The position numbers and the translations under genes were made by a program. From Flavobacteriales bacterium (lineage in GTDB: Bacteria; Bacteroidota; Bacteroidia; Flavobacteriales_F; PHOS-HE28): a stretch of 64,000 nucleotides of DNA. The notes below the pieces were generated by a model, which saw nothing but the letters and a program-made list of their open reading frames with translations, searched no databases and had not been told where the DNA came from. Location of the stretch: NCBI GenBank assembly GCA_016700415.1, contig CP065018.1, positions 3,230,001-3,294,000 of the forward strand, in the 5' to 3' direction. Positions 40,025 to 49,122 of the stretch are shown here, in pieces. Every line of letters begins with the position of its first letter. Within the stretch, counting starts at the first letter, position 1.

Positions 40025-42270
40025 TTACCAGCTTCTTTAATGAATGATGCGGTGGTGCTGCCCTTTGTTCCGATCGTCCGCAGCAAGTAGGTGCCATTGG
40101 CCAAGGTGGAGATGTCGATCCCTTCCGCTCCGGAGGTGAGCGTTGCTTGAAGGACGATCCTGCCGTCCACGGCTTGAATGGTGATGTAGTATGGCGTGCC
40201 TCCGCACTCCGGGCAAGAAGCGTAGATCCGGTCGCTCGCCGGGTTCGGGTACACCTTGGACCCGTCCCTCATCACTTCACCCACCGCCGTACTGAAGTCC
40301 GCCACCAGCACGCTCGGCTCGGTGGTCACCGGCGGGTTGAAATCGAAGTAGATGTTGGCGGAATTGCTGATCTCCGTTCCCGGCAACAGGGGCAGCACCG
40401 GACGAATGCGGAATGTCACTTGCCCATGACTGCGGCCCTCGTTCACGTTGCTGTCCGGAAGCAGGATGTTGGCGAAGCGCCACTCCACGGTACGGCCGGG
40501 TTTGAAGCTTACTTCGAACGGATGCGATGCGATCCCTTGTTCAAAGGTTCCCATGTCCAAGGTCGCAGGAAGTACATCGCGGACCACCACGGTGAAGGCT
40601 GTATCCGTACCTGTGTTCTGGAAGCGGATGGTGTAGTCCATCCATTCGTCCTGATCGATGAAATAGAGGCTCTCGCTCGCACCGGTGCTGGTGTGCACCA
40701 ACTTGTCGTTCGGGTCATAGCTCGCGGTGAACACGGCATTCCATGTGGCTGCGTTGTTCGCGAGATCGGATTCGGTAATGCTTTGGCTGGCACTTGCCAG
40801 ATGGCTGAAGGGTAGCCCGAAGAGCCCAATGTCGGCCGGGACCTGCAGCAGGACGGATGCTTCCACTTGATCAAATCCATTGAGCGCAGGCAAGCTCCAG
40901 GTCACCGTATTACCCGCCACGGAAAGCGGTGCAGGTTCCGCGCTGATGAAACTCATTTGCGGATCGAATTCCATCGTGGCCGTGATCGATCCGGAAGCTT
41001 GTCCACTCGTGTTCCGAATACGCATCCATGTGCTGTGTTCGAAACCGATCCGTGCAGGTCCGGCGCTGATCGTGGTGACCAGGTCCAAGGGCACGAGGCT
41101 GCTATCGGCCACATTCACCACTTGGTTCACGCCACTAACGACCACAGGTATCGGCTGCACAGTAGGACAGATCGGGTAGAGTTCCGTGCCCGTGCCTTCC
41201 ACTTCCATGCTGTAACTCCCATTGGCCAAATTGATCCCGTAATTCCCGTTCGAACTGGTGATCGCATAGAATGGACCCGGTGTGAATTCGATGAGCCGGT
41301 GACGCAAGGCCGGATCGTTCGCATCCTTCACACAATCCTGGTCGTGATCGATGAAGACCTGCCCGCTCACTTGTGCGCATTGACCCAGCCAATCCGGAAC
41401 TTCCACATACATGGAATCCACACAGTAGAGCTGGCCTCCTTCATCATTGGGCACCGTGCCGAGGATATCCGGATCGGTGATGATCCAATACGCTCCCGCA
41501 GCGAGGTTGGAGAAGTTGAAGGAGGTGTTGTTGGATACGTCCTGACCACCAAAGTTGAATTGTTGACTGGGAGGGATCTGTCCATTCAATGTGCGGATGT
41601 TCACCCGGAAGTATTGCCCGGAAGCCACGCCACTCACCGCTACACTGATGCGTCCGTTGCTCCCATTACACGCACCCAGCACACTAGGGATCTGCACGGT
41701 CGGTTGCACGAATGTGGACGAGAGCTGCAGGTAGGTCGATCCCGGACAGCCACTACCATCGGTCCAATCCACCGTTACCCAGCTCCCCGGGGCCGTATCC
41801 ATCCAGATCGCGTAGTAGCTGTATTGGGCACTCATATCACTGAAGTTGCCGAACAAGGTGCCCGGCGTGGTGATCGAATGTGGCTCGGGTCCATGGTGCG
41901 GGTCATCCAAGTAGACAAAGGCATAAGGGTCGTCTCCGGGGCAATTCACGAGGCCGTCGAACCCGCCCTGATAATTCGGGTGAAAGCTGGTCACGAGGAT
42001 CTCCTCATCGTCCGTGGCCATGTCGCTCAGCGCGTCGGTCACAGTAACCGAATAGATGCCCGGTGGCAGGAATTCGATCACCGGGTCGGTGGAACCATTG
42101 CTCCACAGGTAGGTATATGGCCCTGTTCCTCCGGAGACTTCCGCAGTGAGGTAGCCCAGAGACTGGCCGCAAGGTGCATCCGAGGCCTTCCAAATGCTCA
42201 CTGAAACCGCAGAACATGGGAGCGAGCAGAGCAGGAATGTCGCCAAGGCGATCGTGTTGTTCCGGTTCAT
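40021..42270 (-). CDS. Surface protein of the tandem array, member 5
   Basis: The 749-aa product starts MNRNNTIALATFLLCSLPCS, followed by an SprB-like unit (YLTAEVSGGTGPYTYLWSNG) and beta-sandwich domains. The shared block YDPNDKLVHTSTGASESLYF lies near residue 517 and leads into ANIYFDFNPPVTTEPSVLVA. The C-terminal type A T9SS signal reads SKVYPNPASDRIYASCPECG, AVDGRIVLQATLTS, DISTLANGTYLLRT. The ATG is within an ATGA overlap with member 4. It is a predicted exported, surface-attached protein with no catalytic motif seen. Confidence 0.85.
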   Translation of the reverse strand: MNRNNTIALATFLLCSLPCSAVSVSIWKASDAPCGQSLGYLTAEVSGGTGPYTYLWSNGSTDPVIEFLPPGIYSVTVTDALSDMATDDEEILVTSFHPNYQGGFDGLVNCPGDDPYAFVYLDDPHHGPEPHSITTPGTLFGNFSDMSAQYSYYAIWMDTAPGSWVTVDWTDGSGCPGSTYLQLSSTFVQPTVQIPSVLGACNGSNGRISVAVSGVASGQYFRVNIRTLNGQIPPSQQFNFGGQDVSNNTSFNFSNLAAGAYWIITDPDILGTVPNDEGGQLYCVDSMYVEVPDWLGQCAQVSGQVFIDHDQDCVKDANDPALRHRLIEFTPGPFYAITSSNGNYGINLANGSYSMEVEGTGTELYPICPTVQPIPVVVSGVNQVVNVADSSLVPLDLVTTISAGPARIGFEHSTWMRIRNTSGQASGSITATMEFDPQMSFISAEPAPLSVAGNTVTWSLPALNGFDQVEASVLLQVPADIGLFGLPFSHLASASQSITESDLANNAATWNAVFTASYDPNDKLVHTSTGASESLYFIDQDEWMDYTIRFQNTGTDTAFTVVVRDVLPATLDMGTFEQGIASHPFEVSFKPGRTVEWRFANILLPDSNVNEGRSHGQVTFRIRPVLPLLPGTEISNSANIYFDFNPPVTTEPSVLVADFSTAVGEVMRDGSKVYPNPASDRIYASCPECGGTPYYITIQAVDGRIVLQATLTSGAEGIDISTLANGTYLLRTIGTKGSTTASFIKEAGK

Positions 42271-44453
42271 GGATGTGTGGATCTGAGCAAGGTGATGGTG
42301 CTGACACCTTCGTTGGTCTGTAGACGGAGCATGTACGCTCCGGTAGCAGCCGTGTGGATATCAATGGTCTCTTCGCTGCCTGTGGTTCGTCCGTTCAGCA
42401 CAATTCGGCCATCCGCTGCAACGAGCGCCCATGGTGCATTGATAGGGGTTCCAGCGGGCCAACTCACACGTACGTGGTCATTGGCAGGGTTCGGGTACAA
42501 CTTCACTCCATCCCGCTGTCGTTCCACCATCCCCGTACTGAATTCCGCCACCAATACGCTCGGATCGGTGATCACCGGCTCGTTGAAGTCGAAGTAGATG
42601 TTGGCGATGTTCTCGATGGTGGTACCGGGAAGCAGTGGCAATACCGGTTTGATCCGGAAGGTCACCAGACCGTGGCTCGCGGCCTCGTTGGCATTGCTGT
42701 CCGGCAGGTTGATGTTATCGAAGCGCCACTCCACCACCCTACCGGGCTTGAAGGAAACATCGAATGCATTTGACGCGACACCTTGCTCAAAACTCAGCAT
42801 GTCCAGGTCCTCGCTGAGCGTATCGGTAACGATCACGAAGTAGGCTTCAGCCGTTCCTGTGTTCTGGAATCGTATCGTGTAGTCGATGTATTCGTCCACA
42901 TCGATGAAGTAGTTGCTTTCGCTGCTGCGCGAACTGGTCAGAGCGGTCTTGTCGTTCGGGTCGAAACTGCCGACCACCGTTGCAAGGACAGTACGCGTGT
43001 TGTTCGTCAGGTCCGGTTCGGGTTCCGTGTTGGACGCAGTGATGGAATGGGTCAAGGTCGTGCCAAGCGCTGTGCCTACTGGTACGTTGGCCACCACATG
43101 CATAGCTTCACCTTGGAAGCTGGTGAATGCGGGGAACTCCCACGTCAACGTATTCCCGATCACCGTACTGGGAGTCGGTATTGCACCGAGATAATCGACC
43201 GCAGGATCAAGCGTCATCGATACGGAAACAGCTCCGCTCAGCTGCGGTGATCGGTTCCCCACACTACCGTGAATGGTGACATCGAAGCCCGGCCTGGACT
43301 GCCCGGAAGCGATGGAAACACCTAGGTCAAGAGGAGCTGTACTTCCATTGGCGAAGTCGATCACGGTCGTGTTCGCGTTCACTGTGAACGGCACGGGTTG
43401 GGTTGCGGGGCAGATCGGGATCAACGTCGGGTCGGTCTGTTCCAGTGTGTAATTGCCATTGATGAGTGGGAAAAAGAATGACCCAATTGGGTTGGTCAAA
43501 AGCACATCACCGCTGGGTTGAAGCAAGAGTGGACTGTATGGAATGCCGACCTCATCCACATCACGAATGCAATCGCCGTTGGAGTCGTACCAGCTGGTTC
43601 CGGAAACCCATCCACATGCCGGACCAAGGCTCGGGACCGTGAACCAAAGTGTGTCATGATCACAAGGCCCGACAAGCAATTCGATCGTAAGTCCAAGACC
43701 CCATGTGATGCCATAGTTCCCGGGGAATATGGATGTGATCGTCCCGTCCAAGGTACCGGGGTCCACATTCCCGGAACTGACCAATGCCCCGCTCTCATTG
43801 ACAAGCATGATGTATGCGTCGTTCACAGTGCTTGGAACTTGGTAGCTCACACTCCCGGTGCTCTGATTGGAGCAAGAAGGCTCAATGTTCGTGATCGTCA
43901 ACGTAGGCCACGTGGTGATCTGCGGGCCGATGATCCCGCTGATCGTTCCGGTACAGCCATTACCATCCGCAAAGTCGTAGGTATAGGTTCCGCTACCGGG
44001 GGGGGAGAAGACGAATAGTCCCTGAACGCTCCCCGGCGCTGGGTCCATGGGTACGCCGTTCACATACCACGGCTCAACGGCACCGGGTGGTGGCTCGAAA
44101 TCACCCCCCGGGAAGAGCTGTGCGGGTGCATCGCAATACGGCCAGGGCTGGCCCATATTGATCACATAGGGAATGGAGGCGACAACGGTTTGGTCACTGA
44201 CCTGATCACTGTTCGAATCCGTCACGGTCACCGAATAGTTTCCGTTAACGAGGTTCGTGCGGTACCCCTCTGTGTTTCCGTCGCCCCACAGGTAGGTGTA
44301 TGGTGGCAAGCCACCCGACACGTTCACAACGATCTCCCCGTTCCCGTAACCACAACGCTCGTGGGAAACGAGCAGGGACATGGATAGGGGATCCGCACTG
44401 CAAAGTGTCGGAATTGGTGCGGCAAACAGGAAAAGGCGTAATGCCCAATTCAT
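42267..44453 (-). CDS. Surface protein of the tandem array, member 4
   Basis: The 728-aa product starts MNWALRLFLFAAPIPTLCSA (signal) and has an SprB-like repeat (NVSGGLPPYTYLWGDGN). The family block is near residue 498 (FDPNDKTALTSSRSSESNYF, then DYTIRFQNTGTAEAYF) and NIYFDFNEPVITDPSVLVAE follows. It ends in the type A T9SS domain: KLYPNPANDHVRVSW, AADGRIVLNGR, TAATGAYMLRL. It lies 5 bases downstream of member 3 and its stop overlaps the start of member 5. No enzyme motif is visible; adhesion or matrix function is the likeliest role. Confidence 0.85.
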   Translation of the reverse strand: MNWALRLFLFAAPIPTLCSADPLSMSLLVSHERCGYGNGEIVVNVSGGLPPYTYLWGDGNTEGYRTNLVNGNYSVTVTDSNSDQVSDQTVVASIPYVINMGQPWPYCDAPAQLFPGGDFEPPPGAVEPWYVNGVPMDPAPGSVQGLFVFSPPGSGTYTYDFADGNGCTGTISGIIGPQITTWPTLTITNIEPSCSNQSTGSVSYQVPSTVNDAYIMLVNESGALVSSGNVDPGTLDGTITSIFPGNYGITWGLGLTIELLVGPCDHDTLWFTVPSLGPACGWVSGTSWYDSNGDCIRDVDEVGIPYSPLLLQPSGDVLLTNPIGSFFFPLINGNYTLEQTDPTLIPICPATQPVPFTVNANTTVIDFANGSTAPLDLGVSIASGQSRPGFDVTIHGSVGNRSPQLSGAVSVSMTLDPAVDYLGAIPTPSTVIGNTLTWEFPAFTSFQGEAMHVVANVPVGTALGTTLTHSITASNTEPEPDLTNNTRTVLATVVGSFDPNDKTALTSSRSSESNYFIDVDEYIDYTIRFQNTGTAEAYFVIVTDTLSEDLDMLSFEQGVASNAFDVSFKPGRVVEWRFDNINLPDSNANEAASHGLVTFRIKPVLPLLPGTTIENIANIYFDFNEPVITDPSVLVAEFSTGMVERQRDGVKLYPNPANDHVRVSWPAGTPINAPWALVAADGRIVLNGRTTGSEETIDIHTAATGAYMLRLQTNEGVSTITLLRSTHP

Positions 44454-44458
44454 GGGGG

Positions 44459-46747
44459 TCAGTATTTGGTGAACCGTTTTGTGATCCTGGTGCCGTCGTC
44501 GAAATGCAGTTCTGCGAAGTAGACGCCGGCCGGTAAGCCGGCGGTGTCCATGGAGATGGTAGAACCTTGATGCTTGCTAACGGCGATGGATCGGCCATCC
44601 GCAGCGAACAGCCGAAGTGATGTGATGGATCCGCTCGTTACTGCAATGGTGATCCGGTCATGCGCCGGGTTGGGCGAGAAGGACACTCGGCGGTCGACTA
44701 CGTTACCCGCAACGCCCGTGCTGAACTCCGCCACCAGCACGTTCGGCCCGGTGATCACCGGTTCATTGAAGTCGAAATAGATGTTGGCGGTATTGGCGAT
44801 CTCGGTTCCGACAAATAGCGGTTGCATCGGCTTGATGCGGAAGCTCACCAAGCCGTGGCTCAGTGCCTCGTTCGTTGTGCTGTCCGGAAGCAGAATGTTC
44901 GAGAAACGCCACTCCACCACACGGCCCGCCTTGAAACGAACATCGAACAGGTGGGAAGCCGCACCTTGCTCAAAGCTCGACATGTCCAATGCTGCGCTCA
45001 ACGTGTCTGTTATGATCACGGTGAAGGCGGTATCGTTCCCGGTGTTCTGGAAGCGGATGGTGTAATCGATATGATCGTCCTGATCGATGAAATACTGCGT
45101 ATCGCTCAGTCCACTGCTGGTGCGCGCGATCTTATCGTTCGGGTCCAACGATGCGGTAACCACGGTGCCCGCGTTCACTGCATTGTTGGTGTAGTTGCTT
45201 TCAGCGAGAGTGTTGGAGACGCTCAGGGCATGGACCACCGGCGTACCCACCGCAGTGCCGACAGGAACAAGTGTTTCCACGGACAGCTGTGCTGAACCGA
45301 ACAGGCCGAATGCCGGAAGTTCCCACGTCAGCGTGTTGCCCACTACCGTGGTCGGTGCAGGCGTGGCGTTCACATAGTTGACGTCGTTATCCAGGATCAG
45401 CGTAATGGTAACAGCACCGCTCTGTTGCGGAGCGAAGTTGTGGACCAGGGCATGGACGAGGCTGATGGATCCCGGTCGCGCAGCGCCGCACGACGCGAAG
45501 GCAACAAGGTCCAACGGATGGGTGCTTCCATTGGCCAGGTCGATCGTGGTCCCGTCATCATTCACGGTGAACGGGACCGGCTGGACCACGGGACAAATGG
45601 GGATGAGCGAAGGATCCGACTGCGTAAGTGTGTAGGAACCGTCAACGAGTTCGAACTGGTAGGTACCATCCGCGCCGGTGAGGGCCCATTCCGGTCCGGG
45701 CTCGATCCGTAGCGTGGTGTAGGGTATGCCAACATCCTCGGCATCGAGCACACAATCGCCATTCACATCGTACCAGCTTGTTCCGGCAACAGTGCCACAG
45801 GATACGCCGATGTCCGGGATGGTGAACATCACCGAGTCGGCGCAAGTCCCTATAAAGCTCGGCAGCACACCGAAGAGGCAATACTCGTCCACGTCCAGCA
45901 CGGCCCAGTAGTCTCCCGGCGCCAGTATGGAGAAGGGAATGTTGAGGCCGGAGAATCCTCCGGGCTGTTCACCCAGACAAGGCGTCTCGTAGACAACCAC
46001 ACCCGATGCGTTCTTCAAGGCGAAGTGCAGGTCGTTGTCGTTCGGAACTGCGGGCACGTATACTGTGGCCGTACCCGTGGCACCATCGCTACAGGAGCCG
46101 CCGATGCCCGAAATGGTGATCGCAGGCAATACGACGGGTTCATGGATGTTCCAGAAGAAAGATCCCGGGCAGCCCAAGGCATCGGTGTAGAAGATGTGCG
46201 TTGTCCCCGGCGGATCGTTGATCTCGATCACATACCATTGTCCGTTCTGCGAGATCGATTGCCCCAACACCCCGCTGCCGGAGAACGTTGCCGGTGCGAT
46301 GGGATTGAGCCCACCGGCATCATCGACCGGGAAAAGGGCATATCCCTCACCGTATGTGCATGAACTCATGGTGGCCACCGGGAACACCTGCGGGTACTCG
46401 CTCACGAAGGTCACATCGGCGGAGGCCTGCGCCGTAGTACCGTCATCGTCCGTGACCGTGACCGTATACGTACCCACCGGCAGGTCAAAGATCGTGTTCG
46501 TGGTAGCCCCATTGCTCCAAGCGATCGTGTAAGGCGGAACACCACCGCTCGGTTGGGCCCTCATGGAACCGCGTGCTTGCCCACAGGGAGCTTGACCTTG
46601 ATAAACGGTGATGGAAACGGAAAGGCACCAAGCGGATGTGCCGAAGGCCAAAGCCACGCACAGCAATGCTGATCGGTGCAACATGTTCAAGGATCGTGCT
46701 GATATGCAGAGCATGATCCGATCCATGGTGGGTGTGCTTGTGTTCAT
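44459..46747 (-). CDS. Surface protein of the tandem array, member 3
   Basis: The frame opens at an ATG (46747) overlapping the stop of member 2 by ATGA, but the signal peptide starts at a second ATG (46684: MLHRSALLCVALAFGTSAWC). Either may be used, the second fitting a signal peptide better. The 762-aa product has the SprB-like unit (MRAQPSGGVPPYTIAWSNGA). The shared block is LDPNDKIARTSSGLSDTQYF near residue 532. NIYFDFNEPVITGPNVLVAE follows, then the type A T9SS signal with FSPNPAHDRITIAV and GLPAGVYFAELHF. It is a predicted surface protein. Confidence 0.82.
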   Translation of the reverse strand: MNTSTPTMDRIMLCISARSLNMLHRSALLCVALAFGTSAWCLSVSITVYQGQAPCGQARGSMRAQPSGGVPPYTIAWSNGATTNTIFDLPVGTYTVTVTDDDGTTAQASADVTFVSEYPQVFPVATMSSCTYGEGYALFPVDDAGGLNPIAPATFSGSGVLGQSISQNGQWYVIEINDPPGTTHIFYTDALGCPGSFFWNIHEPVVLPAITISGIGGSCSDGATGTATVYVPAVPNDNDLHFALKNASGVVVYETPCLGEQPGGFSGLNIPFSILAPGDYWAVLDVDEYCLFGVLPSFIGTCADSVMFTIPDIGVSCGTVAGTSWYDVNGDCVLDAEDVGIPYTTLRIEPGPEWALTGADGTYQFELVDGSYTLTQSDPSLIPICPVVQPVPFTVNDDGTTIDLANGSTHPLDLVAFASCGAARPGSISLVHALVHNFAPQQSGAVTITLILDNDVNYVNATPAPTTVVGNTLTWELPAFGLFGSAQLSVETLVPVGTAVGTPVVHALSVSNTLAESNYTNNAVNAGTVVTASLDPNDKIARTSSGLSDTQYFIDQDDHIDYTIRFQNTGNDTAFTVIITDTLSAALDMSSFEQGAASHLFDVRFKAGRVVEWRFSNILLPDSTTNEALSHGLVSFRIKPMQPLFVGTEIANTANIYFDFNEPVITGPNVLVAEFSTGVAGNVVDRRVSFSPNPAHDRITIAVTSGSITSLRLFAADGRSIAVSKHQGSTISMDTAGLPAGVYFAELHFDDGTRITKRFTKY

Positions 46748-49008
46748 GGTCGGGAGAGTTTTTGGAATGGGATGGTATACCGCCGTTGAGCGGTGAACAG
46801 CGTGATCAGGTAGATGCCGTCGCTAAGGGATCCGACATCCACTGATCCGGGCTCGGTGTTGAACATCCCTGAGGCCAGCCTTCGCCCATCCATGCTGGTG
46901 ATGGTCCACCGCGCGTTCGGCATACCGCTCAGTGCAATGCTATTGATCGCGGGATTAAGAAAAAGCTTCACCTCGGACAGATGTTCATCAATACCCGTAC
47001 TGAACTCCGCAGTAAGTATGCTCGGCGCGGTGATCACGGGATCATTGAAGTCAAAGAAGATGTTCGCGGTGTTGGTTATCTGCGTGCCCGCTGTGAGCGG
47101 AAGGCGCGGGCGGATACGGAAGGAGACGAAGCCGTGGCTGGCCGCTTCGTTGGAATTGCTATCGGGGAGCATGATGTTCGGAAAAATGAACTTCAGTAGG
47201 CCTTGGCCGCTCAACGAACGCGTGCCCGTGTGTGAAAAAGCGCCCCACTGCACCGTGGCCGGGTCAAGCGTGTTCGGCAAGGTGTCCGTGATGATCACGG
47301 TAAAGGCCGTGTCAGTACCCGTGTTCTGGAAGCGGATGGTGTAGTCGATCCATTCATCCACATCGATGAAGTACTGCGTGCTGCTGGACCGACTGCTTGT
47401 GGTGGCGACCTTGTCGTTCGGGTCGAAGCTGCCTGTAACGAGCTGGGCCGATGTGGCCGTGTTGTTCGCAAGGTCGATCTCCGGATTCGCGGTGGTCAGT
47501 TCAATGGAGGTGTTCAAGGTGCTTCCGATCAACCCGACATCCGATGCCACCAGGAAATCCACGCGGAAGTCGATCGCTTGAAAGACCGAATTCATCATGA
47601 GCTGCGGTGCGGTCCATGTGATGGTGTTGCCCACCACCGAGGTTGGCGTTCTTGTCGCGTTCAAGTACGTCAGGTCCGGGTCGAATTCCATGGAGAGCGT
47701 CACCGTGCCAGGCGAGGCCGAGGTAAGGTTCTGCAGGTGAATGCCATAGCGCAACTCGAAACCGGGCCGTGCCGGACCGTTCGCAATGGCCACCTCTACA
47801 TCCAAGGGCACACCGCCTTCGCAACCGATGTTCAAGGTCTGTGTAACTCCGGCATTGATCGTCACATCTCCCGGGCAAGACTGGGTGAATGTGGGGTTCT
47901 GCTCTGTGAACGTGTAGTCGCCGAAAGGCAGTGCAAGGGTGTAGAGCCCAGTGCTCGATGTGGTCACGTAGGTGGGTCCGGGAGTGATGGCGATGATGCT
48001 GGAAGGGATGCGGTTCTCACCGCCGTTCCGGATGCAGTTCGCATTCTCATCGATGTACAACTGACCGGTCACCACCCCGCAATCCTCCGTCAACGCGGGT
48101 ACAGTCACCATGATCGAGTCCTTGCACTCCAGATAGGAATAGGTGCCCTCTTGAAAGATCCCGAGGGCATCGCTGCTCATAATGAGCCAATAATCCCCTG
48201 CTTCCAGATCACTGACCGTCTGTCCCGTGGTCCCACTAGCAAGATCGTAACTATAGTTCAAGTGACCACAGGAAGAAGGATCGCCATCGGAGCGCCAACG
48301 GATGGAGTAACTCGAATTGATGTCGGTTCCTTGGCAAGCGAAGGTGAAGGAGCCCGTGGTGTAGTTGGGACAACTGGGAGATACATCGATCACCTGCAGG
48401 TCCGGCCAGGTCATTTCGCCACCAAGGACCACGTCGAAGGTGCCCGGGCAGCCGTTCGCGTCGGTATAGTCGAGTTGGTAGGAGCCGGGCTGCACACCAT
48501 CAAAGGTCAAGAGTTCCCAGACGACCCCGTTCGGATCATTGCACGAGGTGGATTGCCCCAAATGCGTTAGTCCCGGACCCGTGAAGCTGTAAGGGTTCGG
48601 GCCGTAGATGTCATCTTCCGGCGGTTGCACACCGGGTTGGTTCATACCTGTAAAGACCGCAAGGTGCATGGGATCTCCCGGACAGTGCATGAGGATCGGA
48701 GGCAGGTTCACTCCATAATCGTAGCTGTTCAGCAAAGGCACCTCACCGTCCGCTGTGGCCTCGTCCAATTGCGAATCGGTGACCACCACCGTATACATGC
48801 CCGGAGGGAGCCCCGGGTTGTACTGTTCCGTGGAACCATTGCTCCATTGGACGTCGTAGGGAGGGACTCCTCCACTGACATTAGCTATGAGGGTCCCCGA
48901 GGCCCTGCCGCAATAGGAGGGCCTGACCACACTGATCGTGACCGTGAGCGCTTGTATTGCGATGGATGCGAACAAAGCCGTAGTGAAGAGTAGAGGTCGT
49001 TTCATCAT
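46744..49008 (-). CDS. Surface protein of the tandem array, member 2
   Basis: The 754-aa product starts MMKRPLLFTTALFASIAIQA (signal). It has an SprB-like unit (LIANVSGGVPPYDVQWSNGS), beta-sandwich regions and the family block FDPNDKVATTSSRSSSTQYF near residue 526, then ANIFFDFNDPVITAPSILTA. The T9SS type A end reads KLFLNPAINSIALSGMP, TSMDGRRLASGMFN and SLSDGIYLITLF. Member 1 lies 114 bases upstream, the largest gap in the array, so a second promoter is possible there. The stop overlaps the start of member 3. Confidence 0.85.
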   Translation of the reverse strand: MMKRPLLFTTALFASIAIQALTVTISVVRPSYCGRASGTLIANVSGGVPPYDVQWSNGSTEQYNPGLPPGMYTVVVTDSQLDEATADGEVPLLNSYDYGVNLPPILMHCPGDPMHLAVFTGMNQPGVQPPEDDIYGPNPYSFTGPGLTHLGQSTSCNDPNGVVWELLTFDGVQPGSYQLDYTDANGCPGTFDVVLGGEMTWPDLQVIDVSPSCPNYTTGSFTFACQGTDINSSYSIRWRSDGDPSSCGHLNYSYDLASGTTGQTVSDLEAGDYWLIMSSDALGIFQEGTYSYLECKDSIMVTVPALTEDCGVVTGQLYIDENANCIRNGGENRIPSSIIAITPGPTYVTTSSTGLYTLALPFGDYTFTEQNPTFTQSCPGDVTINAGVTQTLNIGCEGGVPLDVEVAIANGPARPGFELRYGIHLQNLTSASPGTVTLSMEFDPDLTYLNATRTPTSVVGNTITWTAPQLMMNSVFQAIDFRVDFLVASDVGLIGSTLNTSIELTTANPEIDLANNTATSAQLVTGSFDPNDKVATTSSRSSSTQYFIDVDEWIDYTIRFQNTGTDTAFTVIITDTLPNTLDPATVQWGAFSHTGTRSLSGQGLLKFIFPNIMLPDSNSNEAASHGFVSFRIRPRLPLTAGTQITNTANIFFDFNDPVITAPSILTAEFSTGIDEHLSEVKLFLNPAINSIALSGMPNARWTITSMDGRRLASGMFNTEPGSVDVGSLSDGIYLITLFTAQRRYTIPFQKLSRP

Positions 49009-49122
49009 CGGCGGGATCGGTTTCTATGGGTAAGACGCAAGAAAGCGGATCGGATGTCTCAATTGGTTCAACTTACTGGCCCGACTGCTCGGACAACAAC
49101 ACATCAGAGATCGCTCCCTGAC

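Noticed and set aside
40867..42204. Plus-strand open frame of 445 codons inside the tandem surface-protein array
   Set aside because: It is antisense to array member 5, rich in Arg/His/Ile from the reverse reading, and has no start signal or family match.
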